Below, one piece after another: positions 10,881 through 23,120 of a stretch of DNA of 64,000 nucleotides. Numbering within the stretch: position 1 is the first letter of the stretch; every line of letters begins with the position of its first letter. The DNA is taken from assembly GCA_034336665.1 (NCBI GenBank), contig CM067584.1, positions 3,944,199 through 4,008,198 on the forward strand. Reading direction: 5' to 3'. The notes under the pieces were generated by a model. The model had not been told where the DNA came from. It ran no database searches and was given only the letters and a program-made list of their open reading frames with translations. The position numbers and the translations under genes are program-made. This DNA comes from Luscinia megarhynchos (taxonomy: Eukaryota; Chordata; Aves; Passeriformes; Turdidae).

Positions 10881-13800
10881 TGTCCCTGACCGTCTATCCC
10901 ACAAAGACTCCAGGAGAGTCCCACACCTCCTGGCACTAAAAGCTTTCCACATCCACAGAGCTGCTCCCAACAAGACTCCCACAACAAATATTTGCAAAGA
11001 GCTGGCACAGAAGTTCCAGCCAGTTTGGCAATGTCCTGCACAAACACTGCTGCTCCAGTTGGTTTCCTCCAGAAACTCCAACACACTCCAGAAGAAAGAA
11101 GGAAGGCAAAGCCAACAAGTGGATCACCAAAAGTTAAAGGTTATTTTATAGAAGAGTATGGGAGAAGTTTTCTAGGTTCCCAAAGGTTTTTAACAGCTTG
11201 GGACAGGGTGAAAAAAAACCCCTCTTGAACAGGGCTGGAATGGACAACAAGAGGGAAGAGGTGAGAAATGGGTCCTGGTGCAGCAAAAAGGAATGATTAA
11301 GATTCACCTTGAGCCTTTGATTCTTGAAAATGAAGGAGCACTAAAATTTCTTGGGAAATAATCTGACATCATTATTAGAATAAAAGTCAAATTTACCTTG
11401 CAAGGCTGCTGCAAAACATTGGCCATGAAGGGAAACAGGGAGCATGAGAAACACAACAAAGAAGAAATATCTGAGGATTTGTTCAGAGAAGGGAAACACT
11501 GAAACACAGTCAAATTGTGGAGGACCAGTCTGAGAAGAGAAAACAAACCCAAAAATAGTTTCCCTAACTTTGCAAAAAGCAGTGAGGATAAAAATCTCCC
11601 AGAAGGGAACACAGCATCCACCAGGCTTGAAAATACAGCACCCAACAGGTGCCATCAAACAGCAGCCAGCCCAATCCATTGAGTTTTGCACCCTGATGGG
11701 AGGCAGAGAAAGTATCTTAATCTTTATGGAACAGATGGGGAAACCCAAGGCAAAGATCCAGACCTCTTTTTTTATTCCCTCCTATTTTTTTTCCTTCCTC
11801 TTTTTTGACTCCTCTGACATCACCAGCAGAGCAGACCTTCTGTATTCCCTGATTCCCTTTTCTTCATCCCAATCTCCACCCCCCAGAGCAGGGAAGGACT
11901 GACAGCTCTGATTCCCGTTTCTGTGATCTAACAGATCAAGATCCCCAAAATCCAGGCCCTGGCTGATCCCCCAGGAAAGCTAAACCTGTGTTTTCAGTGT
12001 TTCCCAGCATTGAGGCCACGTTGGGAATTGTCTCTGCCTCCACATTGCTTTGGGAGTCAACCAGCAGGAAAAGCAAAACATGGCAGATGTTGCATTTATT
12101 TCCTGCCCCACCCAGAACAACAGCCCATAATAATATCAAAATCTCAATAATTATTTCAAAATCTCAATGTCCTACTGGAATTTGGAGTTTCCTGACTGAT
12201 CAGAGCAGGGTTTGCATCACCTTGCCCTGGGAAGGAGGCACAGCTCATCACACCAAGCAAAGCTTTTGACAGAGCTCTGTGATGTCATTTTACATCTCAG
12301 AGGCTCCACAGCTCTGGAGGGCAGCTCTGACTCTCATTAAAGGAAGAAGAAAGTGGATAAAGGTTCTGGGGACAGAAACAGGGTTCTCAAGCACACACAA
12401 AATCCTAATTCAAGGTAGGAAGAGGCAGAATGTGAGAGAAAGCAGAACACAAATTAAACCAGCTCCCAATGGGGAGGAGGTTTATTTTTCCTTTTTAGTT
12501 GATGCAACATTTGAATTCTGCCATGAGGAGTTTTGTGTGATCCAAAGGGGATGGGGGAAACATGTTCTGGCCACTCCGACAGGCAGCTGGTCAAAGAGTC
12601 AGGGCTACAGAATTCATTTCATCCACTCCCTCCACAAGGATATGGCACCTCTGGAGAATCATGTCAAACCTCCTTCCTGATTTTTTCATCAGAAATCAAA
12701 GATATTCTTCCCCCCAAAATCACCATCTGATGACTTGTGTCATCATTTTCCTTCTCTCACTACTCTGTCTTTTCTCATCAATGAAATTTTGGACCCATTT
12801 GCCCTGTTTAACCCTTGGCTGATGGTCCCTTTCAAAAATTAAACATCACTGGTTCCTCTTTGTTACAACATGAATCACTCTAAACCAAAGAAACTTATAA
12901 TTAAACACAAACCCAAAATCAGCAGAAAAAGGCCCAAAATCAGATTTACTTCTGCAAAGCGTTGCTTAAATTACAAATCAGGAAAAAAAAGGAAACACAC
13001 CCAAAAAAAACCTCACAAAAAACCCCCTCTGTGATTAAGGTCACACTCAGGGAACATTTCACCTGCACAAAGGAGGCAGGGGTGAACATTTGTTTGTGTT
13101 GGTGATGGGAAGAAGAAAAATCACAGCTGAGTAATGTGCATTCATGCACTCAATAAAAGCAAACCCTTCATTTCCTCCTCGGCACTGAAACACACTCAGA
13201 CACTCCCAGTCCCAGGGGTGCCACCCCCACGGACCACCAAAATAAAGCTGGACAAAGGAGCCTCATTTAGAGCACAGTCAAGGAAAATATCCTGTCTGCA
13301 GAGCATCTTGGTTTTTGGGAGGAGGATAGCAGCTGAAAATTCTGTCATTACTGGAGTTTGGAATGGATATCAGAGCTCCTGGCTGTTGTTTCTTGCTCTG
13401 CAGGCAGGAAGGGGAGGGATGGAAGAGAAGGGACATTCAGGGAAGTTTATCCCAGCAAATAATCAGAGGGGGTGTTCACAGCACTGCTAAAAAAGAAAAA
13501 AATATTAACATTTCACAAGTTCCCCCTGTGGCCTCCCTTGCTCCTCCTTCCCCATCAAAAATTCATAAAGGGAATCAGCACTCTTTCCCCAATGGGTCCC
13601 CGAGGTGCCATAGACCTTGTTGGAGAGAAGGGCTATAAACAGGAATTATCCCCCCCGGGGGAGGGAGGGCTGGGGATGCAGCTCCAAACCCTGAGCTGCC
13701 CCCTTGGGACTCCTCTGGGGGGCAGGGAAATGGGTCAGGTCTGATCACCCACCTCTGACACCCCCGGGTCCTGCTGGCCCCTCCTCCCCGAGCACCACAA

Positions 13801-15150
13801 ACTTCCCAGAGTGCAGAAATAAACAGGGCAGGGCTGAGGAACCTCCCCAAAAACTGCTCCTGGCCCCTCAAAGGGACATCAGGGCTCAGATGGTCAGGTC
13901 TCATCACTCAACCTCTGTGTAGGTTTTGTTCCAGGCAAAAAAAGCAAACTCCATATTATCATACAGCACAAAGCTCAAAAACTCACACTTGATTTTTTTT
14001 TTTAATCTTCTAAAAGCATCTCCAGTTCAAACCACAATAAGAAGTGTTAAACAGTTTAAAAGCTGAATGAGCACCTTTACAGAGAAATAAATAAAAAATT
14101 AAGTCAATAAAAGTCCTGTCTGTAGGCACAGCCCAGCAAATGTTTGCTACAGAGCTGCAGGAGGTCGAGGAGCTGCCCAAACCTCAGCAAGGAGCAGCTC
14201 CAGGTCTGGCCTCTCCCCACATCTTTGTCACCTTTGGCTTAGGCTGGTGGAAGGCAAAGCCACCAAGAGCAGGAAACAGAAAGAAAAACAGATTTTAATT
14301 CTCTTCCCAAGCCCAACCCAGCACACAACACCTTCTACCACAGGTGATAAAGAAAAGATGACAGAAGGAATACACCCAATAGTGCCAGCAGGAATTATGG
14401 CCCTGTATAGGTGACAGCACTGAGGACAAATGTTAGTGAAGAACCTCCTCAGGAGTCACAGGCAGAATGGGATTAAAGAGCCTAAACCAGGATCTGCCTT
14501 GAGAGCATCAGGACCAACAATTCCCCTCCCAAAACAAACCAGCAACAATACTTCCTTCAGGCAGAAGAGAAGCAAAAAGCCCATTTGTTAAAAAATCAAA
14601 CTACACCTTTATAGACTACATCATGGAACTGAGAACAGACTCAATTCCATTGGTGCCATGAAGGTGACACCCCTGGTGAACCTGCTTTCACAGAAACCTC
14701 ACCTCTCACACATCCAGCAGGTGCTTCATCATTGTTCTAATCCTTTTCTCTTATGTTTTCCTCGAGCAGCTTGAGAAAATCCAAGCTGCTTCTTTCCCTG
14801 GCTTTCACCAGTATCCACACCACAATGTATTTTCTTCACAAAACAGAGATAAAATAGGGTTTGAAAGAGGCCCAGAGGCCACTGTGGCCCTCTGGAAAGG
14901 TGAGGAAAAGATCCAAGCTGCTTGAAATCTGTCCTCCAGCAAGCGAGGCAGCTCCAGCCATCAGAGCTGGGGCGATTTCCCTTTGCAGCACAAACGTGGC
15001 ACCTGCACAGCCTGGGAATGTCCCAGGCAGGATTGTTCCTGGTGTCTGATCCTGGAATTCATGGGAGAAAAGATTCAATATTCAGCTTCTGGAGCTCTGC
15101 ACAGACACCACTCATAATTTGGCTGCTCAGTAGTAACACAGCTCCACAGC
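10881..15150. other. Intron 6, no gene seen
   Basis: Unique sequence with scattered A/T runs. No exon, mobile element or tandem array was recognised. Confidence 0.5.
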
Positions 15151-15154
15151 AGGA

Positions 15155-15290
15155 AAACTGGTTTGGGTTGGAAGGGATCTTAAAACTCACCTAATTCCAC
15201 ACCTTGCCATGGGCAGGGACACTTCCCACCAGCCCAGGTTGCCCCAAGCTGGCCTTGGACACTCCCAGGGATGAGGCAGGCAGTGATCTG
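15155..15290 (-). mobile_element. CR1 LINE 3'-end fragment
   Basis: Antisense CR1 text is clear: GGTTTGGGTTGGAAGGGATC, then TTCCACACCTTGCCATGGGC, then AGGTTGCCCCAAGC and CTGGCCTTGGACAC. This is the complement of the canonical CR1 3' region, so the element lies on the minus strand. Confidence 0.85.
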
Positions 15291-15737
15291 AGTGATTTTG
15301 TGGCAGATATTCCCACAGGCTGTTAATTTTGCTTCAGACAAACCCATTCAGAGCATTGGAACCACGTTACCTGCAGCTTGAAAAGCTCCCCACTTTGATC
15401 AGCAGCACGTTTTCCGATCAATCATTTATGCAAATCTTCCCATGGACAATTCAGAGCTGCCCTGTTTTCCTCCCTCTTGCTCAGAACACTTCCAAGGTTT
15501 TGTTTGGCAGTGCCATTAAATGCCCTTTTATTGCTCCCTCGCTGCAAGCACCTGAGAACCAGGCAGAGCTTCACGATTTACAGCCCATTTTAAACTCAGA
15601 TAATGATGTTTAATTTGTTATTGGCTGTGTAAAGGTTAACAAAGAAATAACTCAAACTATTAGCAAAGGAGTAGCACAGTTAAGACAGGGCAATTAAGAG
15701 CTGGGGCTGCACTGCATGACAAGACTGATCTGGTTTG

Positions 15738-16245
15738 CAGAGCAGCTGAGGATCCACGTTCACTGATCCACAAGTTCATCCTCTGAACACTTTCTGTGCT
15801 GTTCAGTGGGTTTCCATCACTAGTGAAAACTTTCTGTGCTGTTCACTTGGTTTCCATCACTAGTGAAAACTTTCTGTGCTGTTCTCTTGGTTTTCATCAC
15901 CAGACTTGCACCAGGAGATGTCCTCACACTCCCACCAGGGAGATTTGAAAGAAGTTTCTGCCCCCAGCAGTTCATGACTGATTTTGGGGGTTACTCCTCT
16001 CAGAACAGAGCAGCAGAGGATCCACGTTCACTGCTCTACAAGTTCATCCTCTGAACATTTTCTGTGCTGTTCTCATGGTTTCCATCACTAGTGAACACTT
16101 TCTGTGCTGTTCTCTTGGTTTTCATCACTAGTGAACATTTTCTGGGCTGTTCTCTTGGTTTCCATCACTAGTGAAAACTTTGTGCTGTTCATGACTCTGA
16201 TTTTTGGGGGTTACTCCTCTCAGAGCAGAGCAGCAGAGGGAAACA
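15738..16245. repeat. Composite tandem duplication with 45-bp internal repeats
   Basis: The phrase TTTCTGTGCTGTTC plus GGTTTCCATCACTAGTGAA recurs about every 45 bp at 15790-15900 and again at 16058-16180. A larger block (GAGGATCCACGTTCACTG, ACAAGTTCATCCTCTGAAC) occurs near 15750 and 16016. A third block (TTCATGACTGATTTTGGGGG) occurs near 15971 and, with an insertion, near 16189. The structure is nested duplication of about 220-265 bp. Confidence 0.85.
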
Positions 16246-16374
16246 AGCAGCATTTACCTGCCTGTAAAAGGAACCAGCTTGGCTAAAACCCAGCTCAGCT
16301 GCATTTGAGCTGCATTTGCCCATAATGTCAGTGAAATCCAGGCATGTTTGCTGGCTGTGGCTGCCCTGAATCCC

Positions 16375-16497
16375 TGCAAGTGTCCAAGGCCAGGCTGGGG
16401 CAGTGGGAGGTGTCCCTGTCCCTGGCAGGGGGGGCTCTGGGTGGGATTTAGGGCCCCTCTCAACCCAAACCACCCCAGGGTTCTGTGATTCCCTCCA
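16375..16497 (+). mobile_element. CR1 LINE 3'-end fragment
   Basis: Sense CR1 3' text: CCAAGGCCAGGCTGGGGCAG, then GGAGGTGTCCCTGTCCCTGG, then CTCTCAACCCAAACCACCCC and TTCTGTGATTCC. Confidence 0.85.
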
Positions 16498-16707
16498 CCA
16501 GCTCTGCAGTGGAGCAGAGGCACCATCTGAGCTAATGCACTGTAAATAAACACAAATCAAAGCCCTAAGTGAGCAGATTTCAGACTGATTTTATGGCACT
16601 GCTCAAACTACACCCCAAGGCCTTGCTTTTAAAATTCCATGGCCATGGATCCATGGATCACACATTTTCCTGGGGAGGGAGGGCTTAGCTTTCCCAATTT
16701 CATTCCC

Positions 16708-16710
<3 letters not shown>

Positions 16711-16746
<36 letters not shown>
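16711..16746. repeat. (AATC)n microsatellite
   Basis: Nine uninterrupted AATC copies. Confidence 0.97.
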
Positions 16747-17687
16747 TTATGCAGATAACCAATTTTTTTTTTTCTCATCCTTATTCAGACCCTTGGGCAA
16801 TTGCAGGAATCAACTTTTGGAAGAGCTGGGGAGAGGTTATTGGATGTAAGCCCAGCAGCTTTTGGAAAAAACAGAGCAGAAAATATGCAGAACTCATGGA
16901 GGAAAGACAAGCAGATGCTGCTTGAAAATATGGTTCTATTCTTATGTCAACAAATTAGTGCACGGGCAGCCAAGAAGCCCACACAGAGGTAACACAACAA
17001 ATGTGGCCTGAAGACATTCCAGGGAAACACAAACTCTCCCTGTAGGATCTGCACTAAGGCCTGACTCAAGAGCAATTCCCAAAATTTGGGATGGGGGCAG
17101 GGGGAAGGCTGGGCAGGAAGCAAAACCAAGCAGAGGAGCTCTACAGATCTTTTCCTGCACAACTTTTTTTCTTGAACAAATCTTCTCTTGAGCAAATCTT
17201 TTCACTCAGAAATGATTCCAAACCGCCTTCCATGGGGATGAAAAAAAAATTACAAGTGGGATTAAGGGAACATGGATTCTGCAATTTTGGCTTGAACAGA
17301 ATCCACTGGATTTCCTCAAACCCTCACCCAACCCTGCAGCCAAGGCTGAGCTCCACCAGCTCTTCCCAAACATTCTCTGGGAGAAGAACAAACCCCCAGC
17401 TGGTGTCCAGTGGAGTGGGAACTCAACAGCTTTAGGATTTTTTATTGCCACCAAGCCCAGGGTCTAAGTTCATGTTCATTTTAACACCTCTGTCTTCATT
17501 TTTTTTCTACCCACAAGCCCTGTGTCTATTGTGAACACCTCCACCCAAATTTCACATTTCTTGGCTCTAAATTGCAGAAACACTGTGTGTGTTTGTGTGC
17601 ACACTCCTGCTGTAGGATTTTAGCATAAATTCTGACTAAATTCAGTGGAACCTTCTCATCCTGCCCTTCCCCCACGTTGTTTTTTGG

Positions 17688-17707
17688 TTTTTTTTTTTTT
17701 TTTTTTT
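17688..17707. repeat. Poly-T run
   Basis: About 20 T in a row. A matching poly-A run occurs at 19319-19335. No retroposon body was recognised at either. Confidence 0.9.
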
Positions 17708-20700
17708 CCCCTTTCTCTTAACTCTTACCACATGTTGGAGAGGCCAGACATGAGTCAGACCAAGCTCCCTGAGCACTGGGGAGGGGCAGAGGGAAGGTTC
17801 CTTTATCAGCTAAGGGGGGTCAGTTCCCAGTCTGCCCATTCCACACCCCAGCACTGACACCCCCCCAAAAATCCCCTCCAGGCAGCTGGAGCCTGAGGAC
17901 TCTTAAGAAATTCATGAAATCAGCATGAAAATGGTGGAGCTCATTATTTTATTGACCAGAAACTTTCTAGTGGGTGCTTAGCCCTCAGTGCCTGGGGTGT
18001 CCTGGGTTCAGTGGAGCCTGAGGAGAAGATAAATCTTAGATAAAACTTAGATGACACTTTTATACTGAAACAAGGTGAAATCCAAGGCTCCCAGCTCTGG
18101 GCTGCCTTATCCACTCCTATTTTCTCTTTATCTACTCTCTCCCATTGCATCTGTTTCCAAAATCTGCTCCCCAAAGGAATTCCAGAAGCTTCCAGAAATT
18201 TTCACCAGTTCCATTTGATTTTGCTGTTGTATTATCAGTCTTTCATTTCAACAAATTTCTATTCCATTCCCATCAGAACCACCAGGGCAAACAGGCAGCT
18301 TGAAAGTCCACGGAGAAGTGATGATTTTGGGGCATATTAAAGGAGCATGGGACAGTGCAAATGGTCAATTTGGGGCAGATTAGAGCTCATGGGCAAATCC
18401 AAGTGGTGATTTTTGGATTCTAAAGTGCCATTCTGGGTATGGCAGTGGCACCAAAATCAGCAGGAAATGGAATTATCCAGCTGGGTTTCTGCAGAGACAG
18501 CTCAGACCTCTCTCCACATCACATTTCCAAGATTTTCTGGATCCATGGTGTCAGGAAAATGATTCCACAAACAGCAGAGGTTTGTGTCCAACAAGGAGAC
18601 AGAGGAGTACTTTTTGCTTCATTCCAATAAAGGGAGAGGCCAGGGGGCATTGCCCTGGGGTCTCTCAGATTTTTGGAGGACTCAGCCTCCTTTTATCCCA
18701 ATTTCCCTCTCTTTCCCCCATGGGCTGAGGTACTTGAGAGGCACAGACTGCCCAAACACCTGATTCCTGAGATTCCCCTCTCATGTACAGCCCTCCCTTT
18801 TCATTTTTAATTCTTATGGAATTCATGGTTTTTCCCCATTGCTTCTTTCATCTTCTAATATCCAATTTCATTTATCAGCAAACCTACAGTTTGTTTATAA
18901 AGGCAAATTTTTTTTTTCCATTCATCCATCAGTGAAACCCATCCTATTGTTTCTTTTGCTGACTTGGTTGTGCTCCACACATGAGACACAGAACAGGCTC
19001 AGCCCCAAAGGCTGGACCCTTCCAAGCCTTTTCCAAACCAGCAGAGCTGGGAAATGATGCAGGAGCACAAGTGGAATCCATTTAATGCTCCCAGCCCTGG
19101 GCCCAGCAGCATTTGTGAGAACCAGCAGCTCAGGGAATCCCACCTTGATACAGGAAGGACCCACAGACAGGGATGTGAAAGGACAAACAGCCAATTCCTT
19201 GATTAAAGAACATCCTTTCAGCACCCACCAGCAGCTCTGTGACTGCTGAGTTTGCCCCTAAGGCAACAGCACAGGAACAACACAGGAGATTTTTGCTGCT
19301 TCTGCCTTATTGGTGTTTAAAAAAAAAAAAAAAAAGAAGAAATACATTGATGAACTAGTTTGTCATTGTTAACAGCACTGCTGACAAACTCACAGCAGGC
19401 CCACTGTGAAGAAGACAGCAGCATGTCTACTGGATGTCTCCTGGAGCTGAGACATGTGCTCTGAATTAGGCAAGGTGTGGAAATTCCGACAGCCTGAGCT
19501 CTTTGGAGAGCAGATTCTGCTCTGGAGAGTGCCCAGCTCTGAGGGATGCTGGGGCACTGCTGCTGCTGCAGTTCCCCGTGGTTCTCCTCTCAAAAGAAGC
19601 CTTGCACCTTGGGGAGAGCTCCAACAGGCTCCAGCTCCTCAAGTGTCATTTGAAAGGAATAAAACTGAAATGCTACAAAGAAACCTCAGCTCCTTTTCCT
19701 CGTTGTGCTCACTGTTTTATTCCCTACAACTGAAGCTTAACCTCAGAGGAGAAACAACCACGTGAGGATGGGGGAGGAGAGGGATGAGACACAGCCAGAA
19801 AACTGGTTTGCCTTCCATAAAACCATGCATGAAACTACCACACATCTGGGAACATCTGGGAGTAGCTTTGCCTGGAACCCAGGCTGCCAGATGGATCCCA
19901 AAAAGTTTCATTTCCAGGAGTGCCTTCACCAGGGCAGGAACACTCAGAGTTGTTGTTTTTTGAAGGAAATTAAGCTCCACCACCCTCAATCTTTAAATAA
20001 TAACACTGAGAAAAGACCTTGAAGGGATCTTCAGCCTGGGCTCAGATAACAACATTGTCCAAAATTCCTATCAAAAAATTTTGTAACCCTTTCAAGATAA
20101 GATTATTGACCTTTCCCTAAACATCAGCCTTATAGGATCTCATATTCCACATATTCATATTCCAAACACAAAGTCCCTCTCACAGATTAATTTGGACACT
20201 TGGAGCTGGTTACTTTATGCTTTCAAAAGCAAAATCCATAAACCCAATTTTAAAGTTGCAAATAAGGTAGTTCTCATTAAGAAAATTGTCCTGAAATTAC
20301 CACACATTCATCAAAATGGGAAGTTGGTAATGGGAAAATTAACCAAAAAATATTTTTATTACTATAGAAGATATTAGTTTAAATAATTCAGAAATACTGC
20401 TAATCCATCCCATTCCATGCCCTGCAACTTTATCTTTGGAAAGGGTTTGGGGATCGGGATGAAAAAAATCTACCAAAAATAATCTTAATTATTATACAGC
20501 CATAATAAATTTTCTCCATTATTAGTTATGCTCCTTTCAAAATTCAAATATTGCAGTGCAACTCTTCATGACCACTATCGGGCATTTACTGGTTAAAGAA
20601 ATTTAATTTTTTTTCTTTGCAAGAATTGAAAATAAAATCACTACTCCCAAGAGGAAAACTTTGCCACTATTAATTTTCAGAGTTATTCTGCAAACTTCCA

Positions 20701-22795
20701 ACCCAATTGAAATTATCAACCATCTGAGTGGAGGTTTCCTCCTGTCAGCTGAAGCAGAGAGATGCTGAGCTGTGTGATGAAACCAGAGAGATTCAGTGAA
20801 AGATTTGACCACCACTTCCTCCTCAGCTTCACCCTTGGCTCTGGAATTGTTCTCTTCCCATCACTGCAGCTGAGTGTGGGTGGCTTTGCCATCTGAACCC
20901 CATCCTGCTGCAGTGCTCAGAAAACGTTCCCATTCTGACACAATTAGTGGTTTTTTTGCAGGAAAAAACGAACCAAATGAAACTTTATCAGCTGGTTAAT
21001 TAATATGCATTATGCCAGTGCTTTTTTGGCAGATATGGCTGTGCTGGACTTGTTAATCCACTCCTGCAGGGAATGGACCCAAATTCAATGAATAAGGACC
21101 AACAGGACACTGGTTCCTCCAGTGCAGCACAGAGCAGCTCCCAGTTTTTCCAGAGCAAAGCACAGAATTGAGGAGGTGCTGTGACAAATGGATCATTTCT
21201 GGTGCCAGCTCCAGCTACAGAGCCAGGCACAGACCCACCTCCCCTCAGGAAAACAAGTGCAAATTACAGCCCAGAGGGGCAGCAAGGGAAGCTGTATCTT
21301 CTGTTTGATAAGGAAGAGCTACCACTATCCTGTTCTCCTAACCAACTTGGCACTGTATCACTTTTTTTAAACTTATTGATGGTTATGTTACTCTGGTAAA
21401 AGAAATTCGGACATCAGCTGCCTGTCAGTCCTATTTGGACTATTTCCCATGCAGAGATATAGCAGCTGGACAAATTTTAGGCTGAGATCCAAAGCTGGGA
21501 GAGTATTTTGATGGAGCAGAAATAAGATTTGTATTAGCTCAGTTCAGGGATTTTCCTTCCTTGTTGAAAAGTCGTGAAAGGCATCACTGAATTTCCAACA
21601 CTGTCACCTTCTATCTGAGCAGATATTGACCTCCAGTTCCCCTCAGCTTCTGGCTCTCCTCTCTCTATTCCTGTTGCATTTTGGCCATAGGAGTGGCAAA
21701 AAGGATAATGCAACAAAGTTTTTTGTGTAATGGAGAAGTAAATGAGAGTTTATTTAAAGAAACACCACACTTATATAGGGTGGTTTGTGCAAAGCAGAAT
21801 AGAAAAGACTCATTGGGCCAAGAAGGCAACACCTCTTTGAAATCATGCTTTGTGCAAAACAGCACATCTCCAGCAGGTGTTTGTGATAATTATGATAATT
21901 TCTTGTCCTTGAGCAGCAGAGAAAGGGCTGCTACGACATATTCCAGCCCTAAACCCATCAGGTGTCTGGGAACAAGGGGCAGGTTGAGTCATTTCTCCCC
22001 TGGAAGAGGCACATCCCTGACATCCACCCCTGGCTCCCCAGCCCAGCCAAGCACTGGTGATGACATTTTACACTGGGAGGTCACAGTGCACTCACATCCT
22101 GCCTCCTCTGCCTCAGCACTCCCCCTGCTCCAGACAGGACTGCACTGCACACTTCCAGACTTGCTTTACTCCCACTTTGAGCTGTGGTACCACAGCTCTG
22201 CTTTAACAATCCAAGTGCCACTGGTAGCAAGCCAGGCTCATGTTTGTGATTACCTAGACCAGGCTCAAAATCTGCAAGTCACAGTTTTCCCACACCAGAG
22301 CTGGAAATGAAAAAATATCAACTTCTTCATTATTTTTCTTTTACAGTTTTCTCCCTCTTGTTTTTGGAATCTAACTGAGGGCTTCCAACCCCAACCAGTC
22401 AGATCTGACTGCTAAAATTGAAGCAAAGACATTTAATTATCTGGTTAAGGGGAAGTGTATCATACATTAATCAAAACTGAAGTTCCTGGCTTCTGCTTTT
22501 CTGGTAATTCCATCTCTTTTCCTGCACTGGAATCAACAGGGCTGCCTCATCTCTTCAGATCCTACAGAATAGATTTTCTTAGTGGCTGGAGTGATGGTGA
22601 AACATCTTCCCTTTCCAATCCTTAGGGCTGTTGCTCAAAATAGAAGGCCAACCCCCAAATGTGAGAAGAGCCAAAGAATTCAACAACCTCAAGCTCCTTT
22701 TAAGACACGAGACAAACCCGGAGAGAAGCAGGCAGGGATAACGGGAAATCTGATCCCTGCGAGAAAACCCTGCAACAGGTAAAGAGAGGTGTAAC
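17708..22795. other. Intron 6, no gene seen
   Basis: Unique intronic sequence with a poly-A run at 19319-19335. Open frames up to 209 codons (21681-22310, plus) show no domain, biased composition or splice context that would support coding. Confidence 0.5.
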
Positions 22796-23120
22796 ATTAT
22801 TGCCGCTATAAATGTATAAATACATCCCGGCTTGACAAATGCTTGACGAAGAAGCCGAGGAGCGTCTGGAGCTGTTGAAATCCGAGCTAAAGACAGCTCC
22901 CTAGCGGCTGCGGCTGCCGCGGGAGCGAGCGGAGCTCTGCGGAGCATCCCGCGCACGCTGCTGCCGGCTCGGCGCTGCACACGCGGCTTTGTTCACAGAC
23001 AGGAATTTAGCACCCCGAGCCGGCCTCCTGCCCAGCAGGGAAGGTGTTAAAATGCACAGCCCTCCCTGCAGACTTTTTGGGTTTTTTTTTTTTTTCCTCC
23101 CTGACCCTCCTCGCACAAAA
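22796..23120. promoter_or_regulatory. CpG-dense patch inside intron 6 (candidate enhancer or alternative promoter)
   Basis: About 20 CpGs lie in the 240 bp after 22800, for example GCGGCTGCGGCTGCCGCGGG and CGCGCACGCTGCTGCCGGC, against almost none in the neighbouring kilobases. It is preceded by TATAAATGTATAAATAC. This stands out as a small CpG island within AT-rich intron. Function is inferred only from composition. Confidence 0.4.

Noticed and set aside
21681..22310. 209-codon plus-strand open frame
   Set aside because: The longest frame outside repeats, but no recognisable domain, no codon or composition signature and no splice evidence. It is within the size expected by chance in 64 kb.
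22579..22980. 133-codon minus-strand frame over the intronic CpG patch
   Set aside because: Alanine/arginine-rich translation of a GC-rich patch. No family recognised.
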